Assembly: GCA_963765585.1 (NCBI GenBank)
Contig: CAVXXB010000015.1
Location: 186,001 to 250,000 of the forward strand
Length of the DNA stretch: 64,000 bases
Origin: CAVXXB01 sp963765585
GTDB taxonomy: Bacteria > Calditrichota > Calditrichia > JAJRVZ01
Reading direction: 5' to 3'
A program made the position numbers and the translations under genes. The first letter of the stretch is position 1. Each line of letters opens with the position of its first letter. The notes beneath the pieces are model-generated. The model saw nothing but the letters and a program-made list of their open reading frames with translations. It made no database searches and was not told where the DNA came from. This document shows positions 52,107 through 61,496 of this stretch, in pieces.

Positions 52107-52986
52107 CTAGTCTGGGATATTATTGATATACCTGCGGGTAAATCCATACACAATAAATGCGGCAATAATTCCTAAAACAGCATCAGTAATATAATGATAC
52201 CGGGCATATGCCGTTGAGATATACAAAGTAATTATTACCGGTAATAAAAAGAAAAATATTTTACGATTATATTTATACATAAAGAACAACATAACTGTGC
52301 TGGCAGCCGTATGCGGGCTGGGCAAACCGCCTCCGGGATTATGCTGATTTTCACGTATCCATTCACCAAACCAGGTAAATATCCAACCATCCAATGGAGT
52401 TTGATATGCTTCCGGCATATAAAACAATGGCGTTGCTACCGGAAATAAAATAAATCCAATAAAACAAAATGCATAGGCAAAGCTAAGAGTGAGTAAATAC
52501 GATTCTGCTGCCTCGGCTCCGGCTGAAAAATAGCATATGAAATGCAATTGCCGGAACCAGCGGAACATAGATTACATAGGCAAACATCATCCATTCAGTT
52601 AAAATGGGGTGGGTATACTGATCCAGAAAAAGAGAAAATTCACTGCCAATAATTGTTGTCTCCAAAAATATAATTTCTGTATCCAGCCAGTCGGGATGTA
52701 TGATATGCTGGAGGGGCGCAATAGCCTGGAATAATAGTGAGTATAAACCAACCACTAAAAAAATATGCAGCGAAGTATGTACGGATTCATCTCTTACTTT
52801 TGTTAACAGATATACTGATGCGGGATATAATATCAATGCAATCACAAGTTTTACAATATTCGACTGCCAGTCGGGTACCGCGCTCGTATTTAGCAGAGTT
52901 AAAATAAATAACAAAAAAATAAAGGACAGATTAAAGACATCAACACTCAACTCAATTATATACTTAGAATCTTTAGCATTAGACAT
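52107..52986 (-). CDS. PAP2-superfamily membrane phosphatase/transferase, one frameshift
   Basis: Polytopic membrane protein of about 290 residues. The membrane helices in the first frame (from 52986; GTG at 53001 possible) continue in the neighbouring frame after one extra base at about 52519-52530. The second part has the PAP2 signature: PSPHTAAS and, later, YARYHYITD with the catalytic His and the final Asp; the first K...RP motif is not obvious. The architecture recalls inositol-phosphoceramide-synthase/PAP2-3 proteins. Likely substrate is a lipid phosphate. Lies between the patatin and CPBP genes on the same strand. Confidence 0.78.
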
Positions 52987-53090
52987 TACAGGATTAATCA
53001 CCTTTTCAGATTTATTGTCCGCTTCTCACCGGATGATCGCTATTTTATATGCCAAATTGTATGGCAATTTTAATTTATTTTATCCTTTTT

Positions 53091-53115
53091 CTTTGTGTCT
53101 TAGAGTCTTGGCGGT
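53091..53115. repeat. heptad tract (CTTTGTG-TCTTAGA-GTCTTGG-CGGT)
   Basis: About 20 of 25 positions match 20741-20765 in the same orientation. Here it has no visible inverted partner. It lies in the gap between the CPBP and PAP2 genes. Confidence 0.6.
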
Positions 53116-53161
53116 AAAATTTTGAATTAATAAAGCTCAATCAGAATAAAGATGAATCAGG

Positions 53162-53872
53162 CTAGGTAATTAATATTAAAAAGTCCATACCAATTCCTAT
53201 CAAATAATGCAGCAAAAATGGCCAGATTATTGATCCGGTTCGTAAGGCCATGTAGCCAAAAAGAATTCCTCCCGCCACAGATGAGAATATTTCGCCGGTT
53301 GGCATACCAATGTGCCACAAACATTGAGGAATTACCTGGATGCATATGGCCATCCAATCTCCGACATATTTACGCATGCCAAATAACATAAATCCCCGGA
53401 AAAAGAACTCCCATGCAAAATAATATAATACGCCACGCCATAACTCCATCTGTAGCCATTCGGGGGACAGCGAGGTAATACTCCGGTCGAAGGGATAGAA
53501 ATCTCTCATTTCCGGAGTAAATGCTGAGGGAAGAAGCATCGCGAACAGGATCAGTGGAAATAAAACCGAAGTTGATTTCAGACCAAATTTCCAATCACCC
53601 AGACGCAGACCATAATTTGACAATGATTCTTTAAAACCGAGTTTTATAGTTAAGGCGGGTATTATTCCAAACAAGATAAGTGCGGTCGTAAACATAAATA
53701 TGACCGGATTTATAATGTCACTGAGTACTTTATTACTTTCAGCGAATTGGATGGAGCCAAAATAAACATGAATCGTCACCAGCAGAGCAGAGCTGAGTAA
53801 AATTATTGTGGGTTTTAATTTGATATCAGGTATCAGATCCTGACCATCTTCCATTTTAAATAATGATTTCAT
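53162..53872 (-). CDS. CPBP-family intramembrane protease
   Basis: 236 residues with about six membrane helices. The CPBP/Abi core is present: EFFFRG (motif 1, with Trp replacing the first of the usual two Glu), the helix IPQCLWH with its His, and a last helix carrying His and Asp (LLHYLIGIGMD). Members are glutamic proteases similar to Rce1 or act in bacteriocin self-immunity; role here is not defined. Coding ends at 53162, 176 bp upstream of the PAP2 start. Confidence 0.82.
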   Translation of the reverse strand: MKSLFKMEDGQDLIPDIKLKPTIILLSSALLVTIHVYFGSIQFAESNKVLSDIINPVIFMFTTALILFGIIPALTIKLGFKESLSNYGLRLGDWKFGLKSTSVLFPLILFAMLLPSAFTPEMRDFYPFDRSITSLSPEWLQMELWRGVLYYFAWEFFFRGFMLFGMRKYVGDWMAICIQVIPQCLWHIGMPTGEIFSSVAGGILFGYMALRTGSIIWPFLLHYLIGIGMDFLILIT

Positions 53873-53938
53873 ATCATAGTCTCTAAGTAAGATTAACCCG
53901 TGCTGATTCTCATTTGCACAATGTATGTTAGATGGATT

Positions 53939-54919
53939 TTAATTTTCTTTAAGCCAGTTTACAGTCAGGCCCAGGGCTTCGCGAAACGGCGTTATCGTGT
54001 AACCCAGCCCACTTTCCGCCTTTGCACAGGAAAATGCCCAGTTTTTGGAAAATACTTCAACCCACTCCGGTGTAATTAGCGGATATCCACGGAAAACTTT
54101 CGCCCTGATTATTTCCATTTTTGAAACAAACATAGCGAGTGACACTGGGATATGAAACAGATGATAACGAATATTTGATAAATCCGAAAGAACTTCAAAG
54201 AACTGATTAAATGACATATTTTCCCCGCCAAGCGTATATAATTCCCCGCTTTTACCACGTTGCATGGCCAGGATATGACCGGCTACAATATCATTAATGA
54301 ATCCATAATTGCCAATTGCCGTACCATCGCCAAGTACATACCGCCATTTTCCCTGCATATATAACTGAATCATCAATGTGGCCGAATTTCCCTCGGTCAT
54401 CAATCCGGGACCAAATACACGGGTCGGATTTACAAAAATCACATCCAATCCACGCTCACAAAATTTCATTACTGAGTCTTCCGACTTAGCCTTTGATCGG
54501 GCATAGTCGGTTAAAATATGTTCAGCTCTGCCATCCGATTCGCTTACCGGTTTCTCTCCGGAAGGACGTAAGGTCATAGATGTAGAAGTTATCACCACTT
54601 TTTTTACAGATTTTTTTTCTGCGGTTTCTAAAATATTATTTGTGCCGGTGACATTTACCTGATCAAATATTTCCGGATGTGGTGCCCAGTTTTTTGCCAG
54701 AGCTGCCAGATGATACACTTGGTCGCATCCCTGCATAGCTTGTGAAATACTCTCAATATCTGACACATCCCCCTTAAAAATCGAAATATTGGAATCATCC
54801 AGCCCGGATATATCGGATGTTGACCGACAAAGTACATTGACTTTTTTATCTTGTTTTACTAATTCTTCAACTAATCTTTTGCCAATAAACCCGGTTGCGC
54901 CGGTTACAAGTATACTCAC
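53939..54919 (-). CDS. NAD(P)-dependent epimerase/dehydratase (extended SDR)
   Basis: 326 residues. Rossmann motif VTGATGFIGK at the N-terminus, then VYHLAALAK, the Ser in ITSTSM and a YARSK (Y-x-x-x-K) catalytic pair, with NPTRVFGPG after. The sequence is nearest to the HpnA/dihydroflavonol-4-reductase-like group acting on sterol, hopanoid or sugar ketone/alcohol pairs. GTG start with AAGGAAG upstream. The gap to the TetR gene is 238 bp, with a divergent promoter region and the operator at 55104-55139. Confidence 0.85.
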   Translation of the reverse strand: MSILVTGATGFIGKRLVEELVKQDKKVNVLCRSTSDISGLDDSNISIFKGDVSDIESISQAMQGCDQVYHLAALAKNWAPHPEIFDQVNVTGTNNILETAEKKSVKKVVITSTSMTLRPSGEKPVSESDGRAEHILTDYARSKAKSEDSVMKFCERGLDVIFVNPTRVFGPGLMTEGNSATLMIQLYMQGKWRYVLGDGTAIGNYGFINDIVAGHILAMQRGKSGELYTLGGENMSFNQFFEVLSDLSNIRYHLFHIPVSLAMFVSKMEIIRAKVFRGYPLITPEWVEVFSKNWAFSCAKAESGLGYTITPFREALGLTVNWLKEN

Positions 54920-55095
54920 GATTGCTTCCTTTTATTAAATGTCGATTCAATAATTCGAATACCCGAGACAGGCAGTTAATTAATAATATCTATAAATGCT
55001 GGTATTTTCCAGGTGGTCTCGAAAGGCTGGAATAACCTGATCAATAATTTTTCTAAGAATATGAATTTAAAAGGAAAAAGTCTATAGAAAATAAT

Positions 55096-55139
55096 TTGCT
55101 TCTATACCGATCGGTAGGTATATTACCGAACGGTCGGTA
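55096..55139 (+). promoter_or_regulatory. promoter with two TetR-type operator palindromes
   Basis: TTGCTT (-35, 55096-55101), a 17-bp spacer and TATATT (-10, 55119-55124). TACCGATCGGTA, a perfect palindrome, fills the spacer at 55105-55116; TACCGAACGGTCGGTA, nearly palindromic, lies at 55124-55139 just after the -10. The two sites share the TACCGA/CGGTA half-sites typical of TetR operators. The layout predicts repression of the tetR-RND operon by its own product. Confidence 0.9.
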
Positions 55140-55157
55140 TATAAATTGGAGTTGGCT

Positions 55158-55781
55158 ATGATTTCATCACAAAATGCAAAACAGGATACCCGTACCCGCA
55201 TTTTTATGGCCTCTGCGGAATTATTCTCGGTATATGGCTATAATGGTGTTTCCATTCGCCAGATCTGCGAAAAAGTCGGTGTCGGGAAACCCACACTCTA
55301 CTACTATTTTAAGGACAAAGAATCCCTTATCGAACAATTGTATAAATATGCCTTCGACAGCCTGAAAGAATTAACCAGCGATTTAATACATGAGAATAGT
55401 TCATTTTTTGAACGCCTGCGAGGCTTGATCACATTGCGTCAGGCTTTTGCCCGTCAGTTTCCTAATTTCTTCCGTTTCTTTTTGGGTACTAACATTTCTT
55501 CCTTACCCGATTCCACAAAAAAATTGACGAATGATCATTTTAATTGGGTGTTTGAACGTATGAGCGCTTTTATCGACGAAGGGAAACAAGAAGGTGTCGT
55601 AGATCCGGGGGTGCCATCATACTTAATTGTTCATTCACTGTTAGGTGCCCTCAATCAGATTACATACCGGCATATTTATCTCGAAAATAAAGAAATGATC
55701 AGTGACCAGGATGCGGATGAACTTTATCATTTTTGGAAAAACTATTTATTTAATTATAACGCTGAAAGGAGGGATATATGA
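55158..55781 (+). CDS. TetR-family repressor of the second RND operon
   Basis: 207 residues. The N-terminal helix-turn-helix is clear (NGVSIRQICEKVGVGKPTLYYYFKDKESL), and the C-terminal ligand domain is all-helical with no recognised subgroup. GGAG sits six bases before ATG; a longer frame at 55146 would remove this. The operator pair lies 19 bp upstream. It overlaps the following TolC gene (ATGA), so it is the first gene of a four-gene efflux operon and presumably senses a pump substrate. Confidence 0.94.
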   Translation: MISSQNAKQDTRTRIFMASAELFSVYGYNGVSIRQICEKVGVGKPTLYYYFKDKESLIEQLYKYAFDSLKELTSDLIHENSSFFERLRGLITLRQAFARQFPNFFRFFLGTNISSLPDSTKKLTNDHFNWVFERMSAFIDEGKQEGVVDPGVPSYLIVHSLLGALNQITYRHIYLENKEMISDQDADELYHFWKNYLFNYNAERRDI

Positions 55782-57112
55782 GACGATTTTTTGTAATAAT
55801 CTTTCTTATATCAGTTACTTTTGGCCTTCAGGCACAACAAATAATCACACTAACCTGGAATGATGTTGTTGGGATCAGTCTGAAGGAAAATCTGGAAATT
55901 AAGATTCAAAACCAGAGTTATCTTTATCAGACCAAAGCGGAGTGGAAAGCCTTGGGGGATTTTTTACCCACAATTGACTATCAGTTTCAGGCAATCAATA
56001 ATCTTGAATTGCCTGAGTTCGTTATTCCAAATTTTGGCCGTGTGCGCTTTGGAACCAGTTATAATTATAGCCATGTATTCCAGGCACAATGGCCATTGTT
56101 TACCGGAGGTGCACGCTGGGCCAACTGGATGATACAGAAAAATGCCAAAAAATCTATGGAACAACAGTTGCGAAACAAGGAACATGAAGTTGTGCTTAAG
56201 GCACTCGAAGCATATTACACACTGTTACTGGCCGAGAATGTAATCCAGGTAAATAATCGTGCCTTCCAGGCCGCAAAAGCCAACTATGAGCAGGTTAAAA
56301 GATTTTATGAATTCGGTGCCGCGTCCAAACTTGATTTTCTGCGAGCCAGTTCAAATTATTCATCATCAATCCCACCGCTGACATCAGCAAAAAATGCACA
56401 GAATCTGGCCATGCGAAACTTGAAATTCATTTTAAATATAGATCAGTCAGATTCATTAATAGTACTGGATAGCTTAAAACAGAATGATTTTGTTGCGGAC
56501 TTTAACGAAATGAAAATCGATGAACTATACGCCCTGGCACTTAGCAACCGACCTGATCTAAAAAGTGCTGAATTGCAGAGCGAAATTGCTTCGGATCAGA
56601 AACTGCTATCCATTTCAACATTTCTGCCAAATCTGGTGCTTGCAGCCAATGTTCAGCATCAGGCTCAGGTGGAACATGTGGAATTTGTGCCGAATGATTT
56701 TATCCGATCAAAAGCGGTGGTTCTATCTTTACAAGTTCCGTTATTCCACGGTACAAAACGTATATTCGAATACCAGCAGGCGGTTATTAACAAAGAAAAA
56801 AGTGAACTCACCGTTGATTTATCAAAGAAAGCAGCCATGTTGGAAGTAGATGCCAGCGTACTCAAAATTATGGAGACGAGAGAAAATTTATCGACCTTGC
56901 GAACCGCCATGGATGAAGCCCGTGAGGTCCTGCGTCTGGCCAACCTTAATTATCAGGAAGGAATTATCACCCAGGTAGATGTATTGGCCGCCCAACTATC
57001 CCTGACTAGCAGCGAACTTTCTTATCTGCGTGGTATATTCGAATATAATGTCTCACAATTATATCTCCTTAAATCGATCGGAAAGATTAATTCTATCTGG
57101 GAAATACAGTAA
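55778..57112 (+). CDS. TolC-family outer-membrane efflux channel (RND operon 2)
   Basis: 444 residues with signal peptide (ending LQAQ) and the two repeated TolC halves (LTWNDVVGISLKENLEIK, then IDELYALALSNRPDLKSA). It starts at the ATGA overlap with tetR. The helices ending TSSELSYLRGIFEYNVSQ match the second coiled-coil. The next gene starts ten bases after its stop. Not close to the first TolC (48207). Confidence 0.93.
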   Translation: MRRFFVIIFLISVTFGLQAQQIITLTWNDVVGISLKENLEIKIQNQSYLYQTKAEWKALGDFLPTIDYQFQAINNLELPEFVIPNFGRVRFGTSYNYSHVFQAQWPLFTGGARWANWMIQKNAKKSMEQQLRNKEHEVVLKALEAYYTLLLAENVIQVNNRAFQAAKANYEQVKRFYEFGAASKLDFLRASSNYSSSIPPLTSAKNAQNLAMRNLKFILNIDQSDSLIVLDSLKQNDFVADFNEMKIDELYALALSNRPDLKSAELQSEIASDQKLLSISTFLPNLVLAANVQHQAQVEHVEFVPNDFIRSKAVVLSLQVPLFHGTKRIFEYQQAVINKEKSELTVDLSKKAAMLEVDASVLKIMETRENLSTLRTAMDEAREVLRLANLNYQEGIITQVDVLAAQLSLTSSELSYLRGIFEYNVSQLYLLKSIGKINSIWEIQ

Positions 57113-57122
57113 GAGGTGGATC

Positions 57123-58232
57123 ATGAAAAAATATTTTAAGATACTTACAATTTTATCTTTAGTGTTTTTGGTTGCGTGTAAAGAAACTGATGAAGGCGCA
57201 ATAGAAAAAGCAGTTCCGGTTCAGGTATTCTCGGTTCATCCGGGTACCCTTTCAACTTATCTCGAAATCAGTGGAAACCTGGAGGCCCAGAATGACGCCA
57301 TGATCTACAGTCAGGTAACGGAAGAGGTAAAAAGGATTTACAAACCAGTAGGTACATTTGTAAAAAAAGGCGAGACAATTGCCGAACTTAAAAATCAGAT
57401 TTGGCAAGAGACCTTAAATCAGGCACAAGCATCTCTAAATTCGATCATTGCACGCCATGAGCAGGTAAAAAGTGACTATGAACGGTATGAACGACTGCAT
57501 AATGAACGGGCTATTAGTCAGCAGCAATGGGAAAAGATACGGTCTTCCATGCAGGAGACTGAGGCAACCCTCGCTCAATTAAAAGCCGCATATCAGCAAG
57601 CCAATGAACAATACCAAAACACCTATATTAAAGCCCCATTCGCAGGGATTGTCGGTAGTCTATATTTTGATGAAGGCCAGATGGTAGCAATCGGACGACC
57701 TGTAGCAAAAATCGTAAACACTGATCTGATGAAAGCACGTTTGAACATTCCCGATATTCACATCAGTAAACTTCGCCTGGGACAAAAAGTGATCGCCACA
57801 TTTCCCGCCGTACCTGGTATTGAATTTGAAGGTATCATCCACCAGGCAGATCCGGCAATAGATCCGATCAGCCGCACCGTTGAAGTTGAAGTCATTTTTC
57901 AAAATAATGATAAAAACTTGATTTCCGGTTTGTTCGGACTATTTAAACTTGAACTGGTTCAGAAAAATGATATTCTGATTATTCCCGAGCACGCGATCAT
58001 CAGAAGAACCCAACTGGAGATAAATCGCGATACAGGTGAGACATCGACCAAACAGCAGTTTTTTATATTTGTTGCCAAGAATGATACCGCCCGCCAGGTC
58101 GAGGTGGTGCCTGGTCTTGAGAGTAATCAACGTGTCGAGATCGTGTCCGGACTTGAAGCGGGCGATGAAGTCATCATCGTCGGTCAGAAAATTGTTAAAG
58201 ATGGTCGCTGGATCACCATCATCAAAGATTAA
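57123..58232 (+). CDS. RND periplasmic adaptor lipoprotein (operon 2)
   Basis: 369 residues, lipobox FLVAC (Cys at about 18). Lipoyl segment GNLEAQNDAMIYSQVTEEV and FVKKGETIAELKNQI, long hairpin (about 100-165), KAPFAGIVGS return and beta-barrel RPVAKIVNTDLMKARLNIP, then the membrane-proximal domain (LIIPEHAIIRR). GAGGTGGATC precedes the ATG at 57123; the longer frame from 57030 overlaps the TolC gene and is rejected. Intact, unlike the adaptor at 43910. Confidence 0.94.
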   Translation: MKKYFKILTILSLVFLVACKETDEGAIEKAVPVQVFSVHPGTLSTYLEISGNLEAQNDAMIYSQVTEEVKRIYKPVGTFVKKGETIAELKNQIWQETLNQAQASLNSIIARHEQVKSDYERYERLHNERAISQQQWEKIRSSMQETEATLAQLKAAYQQANEQYQNTYIKAPFAGIVGSLYFDEGQMVAIGRPVAKIVNTDLMKARLNIPDIHISKLRLGQKVIATFPAVPGIEFEGIIHQADPAIDPISRTVEVEVIFQNNDKNLISGLFGLFKLELVQKNDILIIPEHAIIRRTQLEINRDTGETSTKQQFFIFVAKNDTARQVEVVPGLESNQRVEIVSGLEAGDEVIIVGQKIVKDGRWITIIKD

Positions 58233-58262
58233 ATTTTACCCTGAAATTCCTGGAGTTAAAAT

Positions 58263-61200
58263 ATGAAAATCGTAGAAATTTCAACCAGGCGCAGAGTAAC
58301 GCTAATTATGATTTACCTTATTGTAATCGGATTTGCGCTATTCTCATTCTCACAATTAAAAATAGATTTGCTACCAGAATTGGACTTTCCTGTAATTGGA
58401 ATTATTACCCAATATAAAGGTGTTGGCCCCGAAGATATAGAAAATCTGATTGCCCGCCCACTGGAAGAAGGTGTAACCGCTACAAAAAATGTAAAAAAAG
58501 TTACCTCGCAGACCATGGAAGGCACCTGTGTGACTTTACTTGAATTTGACTGGGGATCGGATATTGATAAAGCCGAGGCCGATGTTCGAAAAAGGGTGGA
58601 TCTGATCCGGGATTATCTGCCGGATGATGCCACCGAACCGATTACTTTTGCTTTTGATCCTTCCATGATGCCCATCATGTTTATGCTGCTGAATTCCCCT
58701 TCTCACGGCCCTGCGGAATTACGTGATATGTCCGAACACATTATTGAGCCGCTACTGGAAAGAGTCGAAGGTATTGCCGGCGCAGAGACCCAGGGTGGTT
58801 TGGAACGACAAATAAATGTCAAATTAAATCCGGTACTCATGGCAGCCCATCATTTGTCTGCTCAGGATGTATTGAATGCAATCCGCATGCAGGGTGGTCT
58901 GTTTGCCGCAGGCAGAATCGAAACGCAGACGACAAACTTTAATCTTCGCATTATGAGTGAATACCAGTCAATCGATCAATTGCGCGATGTGATACTCAAA
59001 TATGAAAACAACCACCCCTTACTACTACAGGAAGTTGCCGAGGTTGAAGACGGTTTTAAAGAACTTATGGGTGATGTACGGGCAAATTATAACCAGAGTG
59101 TATATTTAAGAATGTTTAAGCGCTCAGATGCAAATACCGTTCAGGCCTGTAAAAATGCACGAATTGCTATAGAGCAGATAAAAAAACAGCTCCCCGAAGA
59201 TGTGGAATTCCGGTTAGTATATGATCAGTCCGAATACATCATGAGATCCATCAGTAATCTTGGAACCACTGCCCTGATCGCGTTTTTTCTTGCCTTTATC
59301 GTTATTTATGTCTTCTTGCGAAATTTTCGCGGCAGTATCATTATGGGGCTGGCCATACCGGTATCGGTCCTGGCTACCTTCTCAGTCATGATGCTTGCAG
59401 ATCTGACATTAAACATTATTTCCATGGCTGGATTCAGCTCTGGCAATTGGCATGCTCGTTGATAATTCCATCGTTGTACTGGAAAATATCTTCAGAAAAC
59501 GTGAATCTGGCAGCACACTAATGGATGCAGCCAACTCAGGTGCTTCAGAAGTTGGTGCAGCAATTATCGCGTCCACTCTTACCACCATTGGCGTGTTCAT
59601 TCCGGTCTTGTTTGTTCCCGGTATTGCAGGTGAATTATTTGGCGATATGGTGGTTACCATTACCTTCAGCCTGTTCACATCTCTCGCAATTGCGTTGACA
59701 CTGGTACCTATGCTATCTTCGCAAATTCTGCGTCTCGACAAGGAAATGAAAAAAGTCTATTTTTCCAATGCCAAAAAACGAATCGAACGATTCTTCACCA
59801 GACTCACCTCATACTATATTCGTGTATTGAGATGGTCTTTAAATCACAAAATTATTGTTTTAGCCACAACTTTATTTTTATTTATTGGTTCTATATTTCT
59901 TGCCGCTCAGATTGGTGGTGAATTTATGCCAAAAAATGATCAGGCGTTTATCGCCATGAATATCAACCGTGAAAAAGGTACACCGCTGGATCAGACACGG
60001 ATGACTGTTCTGAAAATTGAAGAAATTGTAAAGGAGAAGGTCCCTGAAGCAACTGATATTTTTTCTGTATTTGGTTCAGGCGAAGGTCTGTTTGCCCTGG
60101 TCGGTGGGGCCAGTAGTGATGCCATAAATTTGCGTATTCGCCTGAGCCCGATGGAGGACCGGGAGCGGTCACAATTTGATATAATGGATGACCTGCGTGA
60201 AGAATTTGACCGTATTCCCGGCATCACCTATCAGTTTATGCAATCCGGTATGATTTCTAACGAACGGGCCATAGAGGTTAAAATATTCGGTCACGATCTG
60301 AAGCAAGGGAATTTTCTGGCAGAGCAAATCAAAGAAAGAATGGATCAAATTAACGGTATCGTTGATTCTGATATTAACTTAAAAGAAGGTGGCCAGGAAT
60401 TACGGGTTGTACCAGACCGTAAAAGATTAAACGACATTAAACTCAGTACATTTCAGGTAGCCGATATTATATCAACCTCCATGCAAGGTCGTGTTGCTGC
60501 CCGGTACCGGGATAAGGGTGACGAATATGATATTTTGGTTCAATTGGATAAATCATTTCGCAAGAAAAAAGAAGCATTGCAAAACCTGTTATTACCAACA
60601 CCAAGTGGAAAAATGATTCCATTGCACCAGGTGGCAAACATTGTCCAGGATAATGCTCCATCCACTATTTATCGTGAGAATCAGGAGCGATTTGTTTCAG
60701 TCGGATGTGATTTGTCATCCGATCTTGATCTGACAACTGCGGTGAGCATGATTGAAGACATTATTGATGAGGTAGGCATTCCATCTGATTTTCAGGTAAT
60801 CATTGGCGGTACCGCAGAAGATCAACAGGAGTCATTTTTGTATCTGTCAATTGCTTTTATCGCCGCCATATTTTTGGTCTATATGATCATGGCATCGCAA
60901 TTTGAGTCTATCGTTAATCCATTTATTATTATGTTTACTGTGCCATTATCCACTATCGGCGTTTTTGCAGCCCTGTACATTACAGACACGGCGCTAAGCG
61001 TAATGGCCCTGGTCGGCTTGGTGATGTTAACTGGAATTGTAGTCAACAATGGAATTGTTCTTGTCGATTATATCAATCAGAAGTATCGTGGTGGTATGTC
61101 GTTGTACGAAGCGGTTGAAGAAGGCAGCGCAATCAGACTACGCCCGATTCTGATGACTGCCCTGACGACAATATTGGGAATGATGCCATTGGCATTTCAA

Positions 61201-61380
61201 CTTGGCTCCGGTTCTGAGAGCTGGGCACCGTTGGCCCGCGCAGTCATTGGCGGCCTGACAACCAGCACAATCTTAACGCTGGTGGTGGTACCGATTATGT
61301 ATATTGTACTTAATACTCTGGCAGAAAAAGTAAAATTAAAAGTCTTAACCAAGCAGGATCCTGAAACAATTTCAGGATGA
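58263..61380 (+). CDS. RND efflux permease (HAE1 family, operon 2), one frameshift
   Basis: About 1,039 residues after joining two frames. The first frame covers the first periplasmic half and TM2-3 (PELDFPVIGIITQYKGVGPEDIE, LIAFFLAFIVIYVFLRN); one extra base at about 59431-59441 shifts it. The other frame continues GMLVDNSIVVLENIFR, the TM4 motif with one proton-relay Asp, and later GIVVNNGIVLVDYI in the second half. Restoring the frame gives the standard AISMAG...ALAIGMLVDNS transition. GGAG lies seven bases before ATG. Last gene of the TetR-controlled operon; a bidirectional terminator follows. Confidence 0.9.
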
Positions 61381-61435
61381 CAGAAAATATTTAGAATCCG
61401 TTTTGGTTCTATAAACGGGTGTAAAATGGCAATAA

Positions 61436-61475
61436 AAAAGGGGCAATTCGGAAATTCTTTAAAGTGGCCCCTTTT
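61436..61475. terminator. bidirectional intrinsic terminator
   Basis: AAAAGGGGC (61436-61444) pairs with GCCCCTTTT (61467-61475) over a 22-nt loop. It has A/T runs on both sides and separates the convergent RND and PpiC genes. Confidence 0.9.
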
Positions 61476-61496
61476 AAAATTCTATTCTATTACAGT

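Noticed and set aside
53162..53872. Bacteriocin immunity role for the CPBP gene
   Set aside because: No bacteriocin or ABC-exporter genes nearby, and the motif-1 Glu pair is reduced to one.
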